From positions 1 through 50,547 of the forward strand of contig NZ_WBVT01000024.1 in assembly GCF_009193355.1 (NCBI RefSeq): DNA of 50,547 bases, written 5' to 3'. This document shows positions 30,485 through 39,108 of this stretch, piece by piece; the first letter of the stretch is position 1; each line of letters starts with the position of its first letter. The notes below the pieces were generated by a model. That model had not been told where the DNA came from, did no database searches, and was given only the letters and a program-made list of their open reading frames with translations. Source of the stretch: Bifidobacterium leontopitheci (GTDB lineage: Bacteria > Actinomycetota > Actinomycetes > Actinomycetales > Bifidobacteriaceae). The position numbers and the translations under genes were made by a program.

Positions 30485-30940
30485 GCGGGCGAGCAAAGCG
30501 AGACTGGGGGGTGACAGCACGACACGTTGAACACCACCCCCACCCGCTACGCGGGAGCCCCCGCCAGCGTGGGCAACGCTCCCCCAGTCAGCTCCGCTGA
30601 CAGCCCCCTCCACCGAGGGGGCTAAGGGAGACGGGCCAATCGTCACCACAGCCAACGGGCCAGCCCACTCCGCCAAGGGGCCAAGGTGGCGGGGCGGCCG
30701 TTGCCATAGCTGAGCGGGTGACGCTCCCCCAGTCTTCGCTCCGCTCAGCCAGCCCCCCTCCACCGAGGGGGCCAAGGTGACGGGTTGACCTTCGCCACAG
30801 CTGGACGGGGGCGGCGCTCCCCCAGTCAGCTCCGCTGACAGCCCCCTCCACCGAGGGGGCCAAGGGAGGCGGGCCAATCGTCACCACAGTCAACGGGCCA
30901 GCCCCGTCCGACGAGGGGCCAAGGTGGCGGGGCGGCTGAG
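30485..30940. repeat. cluster of REP-like elements including a 120-bp duplication
   Basis: Units begin GCTCCCCCAGTC at 30578, 30723 and 30816, and each contains CCCCCTCCACCGAGGGGG-C-AAG. The segments 30578-30697 and 30816-30935 are near-identical 120-bp direct repeats, differing at a handful of bases. An earlier eroded copy with GAGACTGGGGGGTG starts at 30490. The tract separates the 3' ends of nox and the ABC transporter gene and holds no coding sequence. Confidence 0.85.
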
Positions 30941-30967
30941 GAGCGACGCCGATGGCAGATGTGGGTG

Positions 30968-33823
30968 TTATTCGGTGCGCAAGGCGGTGGCGGGGTCCTG
31001 TTTGGCGGCCTTGCGTGAGGGGATGATGCCGCCGACCAGCGTGAGCGCCACACTGAGCAGCACCAGAATCACCGCGGCGAGCGGCGGCAGTACGGCATTG
31101 ACGTCATTATTGCCAATGGCATGATGCAGCAGCTGGTTGCCCGGGATGAGCAGCAGCAGCGTGACGCCGATGCCGATGAGACCCGCACACAGGCCTATGA
31201 TGCCGGTCTCCGCGTTGAACACTTGCGACACGTTGCGCTTGGATGCGCCCATGGCGCGCAGGATGCCGATCTCCTTGGTGCGTTCAAGCACCGAAATGTA
31301 GGTGATGATGCCGATCATGATCGAGGAGACGACCAGCGACACCGATACGAAGGCGATGAGCACGTAGGAGATCACGTTGATGATCGTGGTGACGGAGCTC
31401 ATCATCAGTCCCACGTAATCGGTGTAGACGATGCGGTCGTCCTTGCCGACGGTGGCGTTGTAGTTGCTGATCGCGTCGGAGATATGGTCCTTGTTCTCGA
31501 AGCTGTCGGCGTAGATGTTGATCGTCGACGGGGCGTCGCGGCTGATGACGCCGAATGCGGCGAGGTTGTCGTCGTAGCTGCCGCCGGAGACGTAGGCGTC
31601 GTAGATCTTCACCAGCTGGTCCTGCGTGGCGGAGGCCACATAGGCGTCAAGGCTGTCGGCCAGCTGCTGTTCGCTCGCTGCGCCGGTGGACTGGCCGGCG
31701 GCAGCGGATCCGTTCTGCGTCGCGCCGTACATCTGCTGCCCAGCCGTCTGCTGTCCCGCTGCCTGCCCAGCCGCCGACTGCCCAGCCGCTTGCGAGCTCG
31801 TCAGCAGCGTCTTGGCCATGGCGGCCTTGTCGCTTACGCCGAGCGTCGACACGTAGGTCTTCGCGTCCGCCGCCTTCTCGGCATCGTCCTTCGGTGAGAA
31901 CGTCAGGCCGTTGAGCACGTTGCGCTCCTTGTCGGCCTTCTGGTCGGCGACGATGGCGCTTGAGTCGGCATGGTCGATCAGGTCGTTCGTCAGCGCCCTC
32001 GTGTAACCGACACCGGCGGCGAGCGGCGTGGCGGAGGCGTCCTTGACCGGCTTGACCACGCCGACGACCTTGAGCTGTGTGGCCGTGGACAGCCGTTTCG
32101 CGATCTCGTCGGCGTTGTCGCCGATGTACGTGTAGCGCCCGTCATCGCCTTTGACGTACTGGTCCGCCGCGGGGATGAGGTACAGCTTCTGGTCGAGCGC
32201 CTTCGAGTAGTCGATGCGGCCGGTCGGCGTGTTGATCTTCTTGCCTGCGTCGATCCGGCTCATCATCTCGTCGTAGTCGGCGGCCTTGAGCAGGCCGAGC
32301 TCGTACAGCGTGGTGAGCGGCACCTTGTTGTCGTCGTCGAGCACGAGCACGACCTCATCCTTGGTCGTCGGCCATGCGCCACGCACGACCCGGTAGTTGT
32401 CCTTGACGACCTTGCTGATCAGCTGGCTGTCCTTCGTGCCGGGCATGATCTCGTGGAACGAGTCGGGGGCCGCGTTCGTGTCGGTCTTGCCGGTGAGCAT
32501 AGACATCTGCATGCCGGTGACGTCGGACATGCTGGCGGACGGTCCCATCGACGTCATCTTCGAAGCCACCGACGAGGATCCGGTGCCGCCGATGTCCACG
32601 CCGTCGGCGTTCACCAGCGTACCGTCCGGGTCGTGGTCGAACACGGAGAACTTCACGTCGTACGAGTATTGGATGCCGGTAGAGCCGACGTACTTGCGCA
32701 CCTCACTGTTCGGATTGTCGAGGTATTTCTTGAAGTCGGTGAGGTTGTTCTTCGTGATGCTGTTCGTCAGGTTCGCCGTCTGCTTGACGCTGCGGTCGTC
32801 GGGGTAGATGCCGTCGGTCTTCGCCGACTTCTCCTCGTCGGTGCGGCCGCCGGCCTGCGCGCCCATGATGCTGGTCATGTCGAAGGTCTGCGAGTCGATG
32901 GTGATGGGGTAGGCGGTCATCGTGTCGCGCTGGATGCCGTCGATGTAGGCGTTCACGCCGGTGGAGACGGAGAGGATCAGCGCGATGCCGATGATGCCGA
33001 TCGACCCGGCGAACGAGGTGAGCAGGGTCCGCGCCTTCTTGGTGCGCAGGTTGTTGAAGCTCAGCGCGACCGATGTGGCGAACGACATCGACGCCCTGCC
33101 GAGCCTCCGGTGCACGGCCGGCTTCTCCTGGGATTGTTCGGGCACCTCATACGGGTCGGAGTCGCTGCGCAGCACGCCGTCCCTGAGCTCGATGATGCGG
33201 GTGGCGTATTCGCGGGCGAGCTCGGGATTGTGCGTGACCATGACGACCAGACGGTCCTTGGCGACCTCCTTGAGCAGGTCCATGATCTGCACGGACGTGT
33301 CCGAGTCGAGCGCGCCGGTCGGCTCGTCGGCGAGCACGATGTCCGGGTCGTTGACGAGCGCACGCGCGATGGCGACGCGCTGCATCTGACCGCCGGACAA
33401 CTGGTTCGGTCGTTTGTTCGCATGTTCGGCCAGCCCGACCTGCTCGAGCGCGTGCAGGGCGCGCGCCCGGCGTTCGGACCGCGGAACCCCTGATATGGTC
33501 AGGGCCAGTTCCACATTGGAGACGATGCTCTGGTGGGGGATCAGGTTGTAGCTTTGGAACACGAACCCGATGGTGTGGTTGCGGTAGGCGTCCCAGTCGC
33601 GGTCCTTGTACCGTTTCGTGGAGACGCCGTTGATGATGAGGTCGCCGCTGTCATAGCGGTCGAGCCCGCCGATGATGTTGAGCAGCGTGGTCTTGCCCGA
33701 CCCGGAGGGGCCGAGGATCGCGACGAACTCGCTGTCGCGCAGGCTGACGCTCACGTCGTCGAGCGCCTTGCATACGAAGTCGCCGGTCTTGTACTGCTTC
33801 GAGATCGACTGTATCTGCAGCAT
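30968..33823 (-). CDS. MacB-like ABC transporter, fused ATPase and FtsX-type permease
   Basis: A 951-aa fusion. Residues 1-230 are the ATPase: Walker A GPSGSGKT (38-45), Q-loop FQSYNLIPHQS, signature NQLSGGQMQRVAIARAL, Walker B VLADEPTGALDSDT and a switch His in VMVTHNPE. A first transmembrane helix lies near 275-300, then about 500 extracytoplasmic residues. These include a Gln/Ala/Gly-rich stretch (AAGQSAAGQ...), then three C-terminal helices with ERTKEIGILRAMGASKRNV and a final PSRKAAKQDPATALRTE. Relatives export peptides or lipids or serve in envelope stress resistance; the substrate is unknown. The ATG at 33823 has GGGAGGGG 5 nt upstream, better than the upstream ATG at 33856. Confidence 0.92.
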   Translation of the reverse strand: MLQIQSISKQYKTGDFVCKALDDVSVSLRDSEFVAILGPSGSGKTTLLNIIGGLDRYDSGDLIINGVSTKRYKDRDWDAYRNHTIGFVFQSYNLIPHQSIVSNVELALTISGVPRSERRARALHALEQVGLAEHANKRPNQLSGGQMQRVAIARALVNDPDIVLADEPTGALDSDTSVQIMDLLKEVAKDRLVVMVTHNPELAREYATRIIELRDGVLRSDSDPYEVPEQSQEKPAVHRRLGRASMSFATSVALSFNNLRTKKARTLLTSFAGSIGIIGIALILSVSTGVNAYIDGIQRDTMTAYPITIDSQTFDMTSIMGAQAGGRTDEEKSAKTDGIYPDDRSVKQTANLTNSITKNNLTDFKKYLDNPNSEVRKYVGSTGIQYSYDVKFSVFDHDPDGTLVNADGVDIGGTGSSSVASKMTSMGPSASMSDVTGMQMSMLTGKTDTNAAPDSFHEIMPGTKDSQLISKVVKDNYRVVRGAWPTTKDEVVLVLDDDNKVPLTTLYELGLLKAADYDEMMSRIDAGKKINTPTGRIDYSKALDQKLYLIPAADQYVKGDDGRYTYIGDNADEIAKRLSTATQLKVVGVVKPVKDASATPLAAGVGYTRALTNDLIDHADSSAIVADQKADKERNVLNGLTFSPKDDAEKAADAKTYVSTLGVSDKAAMAKTLLTSSQAAGQSAAGQAAGQQTAGQQMYGATQNGSAAAGQSTGAASEQQLADSLDAYVASATQDQLVKIYDAYVSGGSYDDNLAAFGVISRDAPSTINIYADSFENKDHISDAISNYNATVGKDDRIVYTDYVGLMMSSVTTIINVISYVLIAFVSVSLVVSSIMIGIITYISVLERTKEIGILRAMGASKRNVSQVFNAETGIIGLCAGLIGIGVTLLLLIPGNQLLHHAIGNNDVNAVLPPLAAVILVLLSVALTLVGGIIPSRKAAKQDPATALRTE

Positions 33824-33886
33824 GGTCCCCTCCCGTCCTGCACGGTCGGCCGACAACCACCACCCGGCTGCCGGCCGACCATCCGC

Positions 33887-33920
33887 GACGTCCGCACCCC
33901 GCGGACGTCATTGAATCATA
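33887..33920 (-). promoter_or_regulatory. putative -10 with palindromic operator for the ABC transporter
   Basis: On the minus strand TATGAT (33920-33915) is followed within 6 bp by a perfect 9-bp dyad, GACGTCCGC-ACCCC-GCGGACGTC (33887-33909). The dyad therefore covers the expected transcript start, a typical repressor site. It could alternatively be the terminator of the upstream AEC gene, but no T run follows. Confidence 0.4.
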
Positions 33921-33980
33921 TGTTCTATATTCCATGAAGCCGCGGACGAACGCCACACCGATGCCGCCGTAGGCCGACCG

Positions 33981-34979
33981 TCAGAACACAACGGCCGAGA
34001 CTACTGTCAGGGAGAGCAGCGAGAACAGCGTCGTGACCAGGACCATGCCGACCGCGTAATCCGGCATGTTGTCGCGACGCCCGCAGAACATCGCGATCGT
34101 CGTCATCGTCGGCAGGCCGGCGACCAGCGTGATCGTCTCGATCATGTCATGCGTGACCGGCAGCCACGGCAGCGCACCGACCAGCCAGACCAGCAACGCG
34201 AACAGACACAACGGAAACGCAATCATCTTGAGCACCATGCCGACGTACAGTTCGTACCGCCGCAGCACGTGCCACCACTTGGTGAGCGCGAACAGGCCGC
34301 CGAGGTAGATCAGCGACATCGGCGTGGCCATGGAGCCGATCGTGTGCAACGGCTTGAGCACGACGCCGGGCACGTGCACGCCGGCCACAATCAGCGCGAG
34401 CGCGATCATCACGCCGATGAACGCCGGATTGACGAACCGTCCCAGCAGCGAACGCACGCGGACGGCCAGCGGCGCACGACGCCGCACGACGTCTGCTCCC
34501 CCGACGTCCGATCCCCCGGCAACCGGCTCGCACAGCCACACGCCATACGTCCACAGCAGCGACTGGTCCACGATCGACATCAGCGCCACGAATATCGCGC
34601 CCGAACGCGGGAACAACGCCATGATCAGCGGAATGCCGATGAACCCGGCGTTGCCGAACACCATGGACGCCTGAAAGATACGCCCCCGTGAGCCACGCAA
34701 TCGCAGCAGACGGGCCACAGCGAAGAACACCGCCGCCAGCAGCGCGTACATGACGGCCGTCACCAGCATCACGCCCCAGTTGGCGGCAAGCTGCGCACGG
34801 TCGGTGCCGTCGACCGCGTTGGAGAACACCAGCACCGGGATGAGCACGTTGATGAGCAGCGAACACATGCCGTTCAGCGCCGTGATGCCGTAGAACTTCA
34901 GCCGCACGCACAGATAGCCCACCGCCAGCATGATGCCGAATCCCACCAGCTGGCCGAGCACGATGCCGAACTGTCCCAC
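33981..34979 (-). CDS. AEC (auxin efflux carrier) family transporter
   Basis: A 332-aa membrane protein with about ten hydrophobic segments. Conserved AEC features: GQLVGFGIMLAVGYLCVRL at the N-terminus, LLINVLIPVLVFSNAV, QASMVFGNAGFIGIPLIMALF, FVNPAFIGVMIALALIV, and METITLVAGLPTMTTIAMF-like segments near the end. AEC proteins export small organic acids or related solutes; the substrate is unknown. A GTG start at 34979 with GGAAGGAG 7 nt upstream is chosen over upstream in-frame codons. It lies 118 bp downstream of the MerR gene on the same strand and may be in its unit. Confidence 0.87.
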   Translation of the reverse strand: MGQFGIVLGQLVGFGIMLAVGYLCVRLKFYGITALNGMCSLLINVLIPVLVFSNAVDGTDRAQLAANWGVMLVTAVMYALLAAVFFAVARLLRLRGSRGRIFQASMVFGNAGFIGIPLIMALFPRSGAIFVALMSIVDQSLLWTYGVWLCEPVAGGSDVGGADVVRRRAPLAVRVRSLLGRFVNPAFIGVMIALALIVAGVHVPGVVLKPLHTIGSMATPMSLIYLGGLFALTKWWHVLRRYELYVGMVLKMIAFPLCLFALLVWLVGALPWLPVTHDMIETITLVAGLPTMTTIAMFCGRRDNMPDYAVGMVLVTTLFSLLSLTVVSAVVF

Positions 34980-35097
34980 GAAAACACTCCTTCCTTCACC
35001 GGCGGTCGCATGGGACCGCCGCGTACGGCCGCGCCGCGACGGACACCGCCGCGGTCGCGCGCAGCAGAACACTGCCGTCGCCGGATGTCAGCCGTCG

Positions 35098-35559
35098 TCA
35101 GTCGTCGAACGTCGCGTTGCGATAGTCCGCCCAGACCGGCATCGGACCGCCGTCGCGCAGCCGCTCGCGGATGTCGCCGTAATAGTGCAGCTTGCGCAGC
35201 ACATGGCCGTACGCCTCGTCCAACGCGCGCCGCTGGTCCTCAAGCGCCTCGCGCCGGCCCTGCAACAATGTCATGATGTCGTCGATATGACCCGGCTCAT
35301 CGTCCTCGAACGAGAAGAACCGCCGCAGGTCCTCGATGGACATGCCGGCGCGTTTGAAACAGCAGATAGTCCGCAGACGATGGATGTGGCATTGCCGGTA
35401 GACGCGCCTGCCCGCCGCGTCACGCCCGACGCCGGTCAGCAGGCCGACCTCCTCATAGTAGCGCAACGTGGACGGTTCCATGCGGAACATGGCCGCCACG
35501 TCGCGGATGCCGTACACGCGGCCGTCAGCGTCCGCCTTATGCTCGTCGCGAACCGACAT
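35098..35559 (-). CDS. MerR-family transcriptional regulator
   Basis: A 153-aa regulator. Winged-helix DNA-binding part: VYGIRDVAAMFRMEPSTLRYYEEVGLL then GRRVYRQCHIHRLRTICCFKRAGMSIEDLRRFF, followed by a coiled-coil helix (MTLLQGRREALEDQRRALDEAYGHVLRKLHYY). There is no obvious metal-binding Cys set beyond CCF in the DNA-binding region, so it is likely an effector- or redox-type MerR. Start: ATG with GGGAGGGG 5 nt upstream. It is divergent from an aldo/keto reductase (178 bp gap with a palindromic operator), the usual arrangement for a regulator and its target. Confidence 0.92.
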   Translation of the reverse strand: MSVRDEHKADADGRVYGIRDVAAMFRMEPSTLRYYEEVGLLTGVGRDAAGRRVYRQCHIHRLRTICCFKRAGMSIEDLRRFFSFEDDEPGHIDDIMTLLQGRREALEDQRRALDEAYGHVLRKLHYYGDIRERLRDGGPMPVWADYRNATFDD

Positions 35560-35631
35560 GACCCCTCCCTTGCCTGTTGTCCGCCGCCGGCGTCCCGCTG
35601 CCACGGGACACGCCGGGAACAGCGATTTGCG

Positions 35632-35660
35632 TTCAAGCCGGCTTGAAGAGTCATCATACT
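35632..35660. promoter_or_regulatory. palindromic MerR-type operator and divergent -10 boxes
   Basis: A perfect 16-bp palindrome, TTCAAGCCGGCTTGAA (35632-35647), lies in the MerR/aldo-keto reductase gap. CATACT (35655-35660) could be the plus-strand -10 for the reductase. TATGAT (35658-35653) on the minus strand could serve merR, with the palindrome covering its transcript start. The spacing for a classical 19-bp MerR promoter is not clean, so this is an inference. A second hairpin, CCGGCGTCCC with GGGAC-A-CGCCGG, lies in the merR leader (35587-35616). Confidence 0.5.
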
Positions 35661-35737
35661 GGAAGACGTCGCCGCACAGCCCGGCAGGACGCCCGGCGAC
35701 GGCATCGCGACGACCACGACACACACAAGGAGACCTC

Positions 35738-36745
35738 ATGTTCGAACCGACGAACGACTACAGCCCGGCGACGGACCGCTATGACACGATGCTGTACAAA
35801 CGCTGCGGCAAAAGCGGACTGAAGCTGCCCGCGATCTCGCTGGGATTCTGGCACAACTTCGGCGACATCACGCCATGGGAGCAGATGAAATCGCTCGCGT
35901 TCACCGCGTTCGACCACGGCATCACCCACTTCGACCTGGCGAACAACTACGGCCCCGAGCCGGGCGCCGCCGAACGCAACGCCGGCAGGCTGATCCACCG
36001 GTACTTCGCCGCCCACCGCGACGAGCTCGTCGTCAGCACGAAGGCCGGCTACGAGATGTGGGCCGGACCGTACGGCGACTGGGGCAGCCGCAAGTACCTG
36101 CTCGCTTCGCTCGACCAGAGCCTGACGCGCCTCGGCCTCGACTACGTGGACATCTTCTACCATCACCGCCCTGACCCCGAGACCCCGCTGGAGGAGACCA
36201 TGGGCGCGCTCGCGCAGGCGGTGACCAGCGGCAAGGCGCTGTACGTGGGCCTGTCCAACTATGACGGACCGCATCTCGAGCGCGCGGCCGCGATCCTCGA
36301 CGAGATGCATGTGCCGTTCATCATCAACCAGAACAAGTACAACATCCTCGACCGCACGGTGGAGGTGAACGGGCTCAAAGAGACCGCGAAGCGGCTCGGC
36401 AAGGGGCTGATCACGTTCTGCCCGCTCGCGCAGGGCCTGCTGACCGACCGCTACCTCGACGGCATCCCCGCCGACTCGCGCGTCGTCCACGACCCGCGGT
36501 TCCTGCACAAGGAGGACGTCGAGCGGGTGCACGGCAAGATCGTGGCGCTCAACGAGATCGCGCAGCAGCGCGGCCAGACGCTCGCCGAGATGAGCCTCGC
36601 GTGGCTGCTGCATGACGATGCGGTGACCAGCGTGCTCGCCGGCGCCTCGAAGCCGCAGCAGATCATCGACAACATCGGCGCGCTGAAGAACCTCGAGTTC
36701 AGCGACGAGGAGCTGCGCCGCATCGACGAGATCGCGCTGCAGTAG
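35738..36745 (+). CDS. aldo/keto reductase, YghZ-like (AKR14 type)
   Basis: A 335-aa NADPH-dependent reductase. Catalytic tetrad visible as D66 and Y71 (FDLANNYGPEPG), K102 (STKAGYEMW) and H143 (DIFYHHRPD); YKRCGKSGLKLPAISLGFWH is typical of the YghZ/GlyGAP-reductase group, which acts on methylglyoxal and glyceraldehyde-3-phosphate. The C-terminal cofactor segment VTSVLAGASKPQQIIDN is present. Start: ATG with AAGGAGA about 7 nt upstream. Divergent MerR gene and palindromic site suggest inducible expression, perhaps by reactive aldehydes. Confidence 0.9.
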   Translation: MFEPTNDYSPATDRYDTMLYKRCGKSGLKLPAISLGFWHNFGDITPWEQMKSLAFTAFDHGITHFDLANNYGPEPGAAERNAGRLIHRYFAAHRDELVVSTKAGYEMWAGPYGDWGSRKYLLASLDQSLTRLGLDYVDIFYHHRPDPETPLEETMGALAQAVTSGKALYVGLSNYDGPHLERAAAILDEMHVPFIINQNKYNILDRTVEVNGLKETAKRLGKGLITFCPLAQGLLTDRYLDGIPADSRVVHDPRFLHKEDVERVHGKIVALNEIAQQRGQTLAEMSLAWLLHDDAVTSVLAGASKPQQIIDNIGALKNLEFSDEELRRIDEIALQ

Positions 36746-36774
36746 CAGGCGGGGACGGTCCACTCCCGGGTGGC

Positions 36775-36829
36775 GCTCCCCCAGTCACGGCCCGCGGCCG
36801 CGACAGCCCCCTCCACCGAGGGGGCCAAG
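36775..36829. repeat. REP-like element, CCCCCTCCACCGAGGGGG type
   Basis: GCTCCCCCAGTC, a CGGCCCGCGGCCG stem region, GACAGCC and CCCTCCACCGAGGGGGCCAAG in that order. It is the same as the 30578/30816 units with a changed middle stem. It lies 29 bp after the aldo/keto reductase stop. Confidence 0.75.
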
Positions 36830-36884
36830 AAATCAACCGACCGTACTCGTAGCGACTCGTCCGGGTACGGTCGGTTGATTTTTC
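36830..36884 (+). terminator. terminator of the aldo/keto reductase, repeated cassette
   Basis: AAATCAACCGACCGTAC (36830-36846) pairs with GTACGGTCGGTTGATTT (36865-36881) over 17 bp, then TTCC; with the last T's it forms a T-rich 3' edge. A related cassette occurs at 50321-50418. Confidence 0.75.
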
Positions 36885-36892
36885 CTGACCGA

Positions 36893-36931
36893 CCGTACCG
36901 CGGTGTACCGCGGTGTATCGCGGCGGTACGG
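36893..36931. repeat. three 10-bp repeats inside a hairpin upstream of the exonuclease gene
   Basis: TACCGCGGTG, TACCGCGGTG and TATCGCGGCG follow in tandem, flanked by CCGTACCG and CGGTACGG arms. A TACAGT hexamer follows at 36932, about 70 bp before the start codon, so this may be an operator cluster beside a promoter. Confidence 0.45.
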
Positions 36932-37006
36932 TACAGTGTTGCCCTACGCAAGCGCGGCCGGCGGACCGCGCGGTCACGTCCGCAACCGCATGAACGAGGA
37001 GGACCC

Positions 37007-37552
37007 ATGCTGCCCGAAGACCTGCCTGAGAACTACGTCGTGCTCGATCTTGAGACGACCGGCGTCAGCTGGTACCGAGACACGATCATCGAAATCGGCG
37101 CGGTCCGTGTGCGCGGCCGCGAGCAGACCGACACGTTCCAGCAACTGGTCAACCCGGAGCGCGATCTCAACCCGTTCATCACGAAGCTGACCGGCATCAC
37201 GCCGGACATGCTGGCTCCGGCGCCGGACCTTGCCGCCGTCCTGCCGGATTTTCTGGACTGGTGCGGCGACGACCCGCTGGTCGGCCACAACATCATCCGC
37301 TTCGACATGAAGTTCATCGATCTTGCGGCGACGCGGCTGCTGCACCGCAGTGTGCCGAACCGGGTGATCGACACGCTGGGCATGAGCCGCACGCTCTTCC
37401 CCGAGCATCACCGCCATCGTCTCGTCGACCTGATCCAGCGGTTCGACATCGCCGACGTGGAGGAGCACCGCGCCCTCTCGGATGCCGAGCAAACGCAGAT
37501 GTGCTTCGAATGGATGCGCCGCTGGGCCGCCGACAACGGCCGCGAACTGTAA
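37007..37552 (+). CDS. DnaQ-like 3'-5' exonuclease (DEDDh)
   Basis: A 181-aa exonuclease of the DnaQ/RNase T fold. Exo I: YVVLDLETTGVSWYRDTIIEIGAV (Asp, Glu); Exo II: VGHNIIRFDMKFID; Exo III: EHRALSDAEQT with the His and Asp of DEDDh. It stands alone, resembling proofreading-type or PolC-like exonuclease domains, and could act in repair or RNA processing. Start: ATG at 37007 with GAGGAGG 6 nt upstream; the longer open frame upstream runs through repeats. Its 3' end faces gltA, with 24 bp between. Confidence 0.88.
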   Translation: MLPEDLPENYVVLDLETTGVSWYRDTIIEIGAVRVRGREQTDTFQQLVNPERDLNPFITKLTGITPDMLAPAPDLAAVLPDFLDWCGDDPLVGHNIIRFDMKFIDLAATRLLHRSVPNRVIDTLGMSRTLFPEHHRHRLVDLIQRFDIADVEEHRALSDAEQTQMCFEWMRRWAADNGREL

Positions 37553-37576
37553 CGGCATCGCCGCCAGCACGCCCGC

Positions 37577-38869
37577 TTACCGCTGATCGAACGGCACGTA
37601 GTCGCGTTCCGTCTCGCCCGTGTACACCTGACGCGGACGTCCGATCTTCGTGTTCGGGTCGGCGAGCATCTCGCGGTACTGCGCGATCCAGCCGGGGATG
37701 CGGCCGAGCGCGAACAGCGTGGTGAACATGGCGGGGTCGAATCCGATCGCACGGTAGATGAGCCCCGTATAGAAGTCGACGTTCGGATACAGATGGCGTG
37801 AGACGAAGTAGTCGTCGTGCCGCGCGATGTCCTCCAGCTCCACGGCCACGTCGAAGAGCGCGCGCTCGTCGGCGGGCAGCTTGCGCGTGTCCTCGCGGTC
37901 GATGATCTTCTCCAGGTACTTGCGTGCGATGGCCGCGCGCGGATCGTACGACTTGTAGACGCGGTGGCCGAGGCCGGAGATGCGATGGCCGTTCGCCTTC
38001 GCATCGTCGACGAACTCCTTGACGGTCTTGCCGGAGTCGCGGATCGCCTTGAGCTGGCGGAGCACCTCCTCGTTCGCGCCGCCGTGCAACGGCCCGGACA
38101 GCGCGTTGATGCCTGCCGCGACCGCCGAATACAGGTTCGCGTGGGCGCTGCCGGCGATGCGCACGACGGACGTGGAGCAGTTCTGCTCGTGGTCGGCGTG
38201 GATGATGAGCAGGCGGCCGAGCGCGTGCACGTACAGCGGGTCGGATTCGAACGGCTCGTACGGCACGGCGAAGCACATGCGCAGGAAGTCGTCCACGTAG
38301 CCGCGCGCGTAGTCCGGGTAGAGCATCGGCTCGTCACGGCGACGGCGGAAGATGTAGCTGACGATGGTGCGCACCTTCGCCATGATGACCTTGGCGGCCT
38401 CGTCCAGCTGGTCTGAGTCGGTGATGTCGGTGGTGTCCGGGTAGAAGGCGGCGAGCGCGTTGACCGCCGAGGCGAGCACGCTCATCGGGTGCGCCGACCG
38501 CGGGAACGAGCCCATGAACGTGCGGAAGTCCTCGCCGACCATGGTCTTGTGGTTGATATCGGAGCAGAACTGGTCGTATTCGGCCTTCGTGGGCAGTTCG
38601 CCGTGGCGCAGCAGCCAGGCGACCTCGAGGAAGTCCGACTGATCGCACAGTTGCTCGATCGGATAGCCGCGGTAGCGCAGGATGGAATGCTGGCCGTCGA
38701 TGTAGGTGATTTTGGATTCGCACTGCGCGGTGGTGAGGAATCCGGGGTCGAGCGTCACCCAGCCGTCGTTGCGCAGCTTGGAGACGACGATGCCGTCCGG
38801 ACCGGCGGAGGCTTTGACGACCGGCAGCGTGTACTGATTCGAATCGACGTGAAGTTCAGCGGTTGCCAT
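37577..38869 (-). CDS. gltA: citrate synthase
   Basis: Condenses oxaloacetate and acetyl-CoA. It has 430 aa of the type II GltA family, with the catalytic triad H262 (SGPLHGGANEE), H302 (GLGHRVYKSYDPRA) and D365 (YPNVDFYTG). Full length. In bifidobacteria the TCA cycle is incomplete, and citrate synthase serves 2-oxoglutarate and glutamate synthesis. Start: ATG with AAGGAG 7 nt upstream; the frame opens at 39064, but homology starts here. Confidence 0.94.
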   Translation of the reverse strand: MATAELHVDSNQYTLPVVKASAGPDGIVVSKLRNDGWVTLDPGFLTTAQCESKITYIDGQHSILRYRGYPIEQLCDQSDFLEVAWLLRHGELPTKAEYDQFCSDINHKTMVGEDFRTFMGSFPRSAHPMSVLASAVNALAAFYPDTTDITDSDQLDEAAKVIMAKVRTIVSYIFRRRRDEPMLYPDYARGYVDDFLRMCFAVPYEPFESDPLYVHALGRLLIIHADHEQNCSTSVVRIAGSAHANLYSAVAAGINALSGPLHGGANEEVLRQLKAIRDSGKTVKEFVDDAKANGHRISGLGHRVYKSYDPRAAIARKYLEKIIDREDTRKLPADERALFDVAVELEDIARHDDYFVSRHLYPNVDFYTGLIYRAIGFDPAMFTTLFALGRIPGWIAQYREMLADPNTKIGRPRQVYTGETERDYVPFDQR

Positions 38870-38944
38870 GCACGTGCTCCTTCTGATGTCCGGATGACGG
38901 CCGGGTTCACGGTCCGTCTGCCGCTTGTGTTGCTGGGATTCCAC

Positions 38945-38972
38945 ACTATATTGCGCGCATGTTTCCCGGCAA
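38945..38972 (-). promoter_or_regulatory. gltA: putative gltA promoter
   Basis: On the minus strand TTGCCG (38972-38967) and TATAGT (38950-38945) are separated by 16 bp, giving a leader of about 70 nt before the gltA start codon. Confidence 0.5.
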
Positions 38973-38975
38973 AGA

Positions 38976-39014
38976 CGACGCCCGGCACGTGGACATGCCA
39001 CATGCCGGGCGTCG
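38976..39014 (-). terminator. hairpin between map and gltA
   Basis: CGACGCCCGGCA (38976-38987) pairs perfectly with TGCCGGGCGTCG (39003-39014). It sits immediately upstream of the gltA -35 and well past the map stop, so it may end map transcription; the following TCTTTG is only weakly T-rich. It could also be an operator for gltA. The remaining 38870-39237 region is otherwise repeat sequence. Confidence 0.5.
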
Positions 39015-39108
39015 GATGATGTGCTGGTCGGCTGGTGCTTCGGCGAGCGTGCCGCGGCCGCCATGTTGTTGTACGAGCGGAAACGCTGTGCCGTTTGCGT
39101 GGGTGAGA

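Noticed and set aside
27503..30877. 1124-codon frame joining the metB-like gene to its upstream region
   Set aside because: Only the last 415 codons are coding. The rest is antisense to nox and passes through repeats; the ATG at 28750 has a good ribosome site.
30968..33823. Bacteriocin or lantibiotic exporter with gene cluster
   Set aside because: The transporter is a generic MacB/FtsX type; no precursor peptide, modification enzyme or immunity gene lies nearby.
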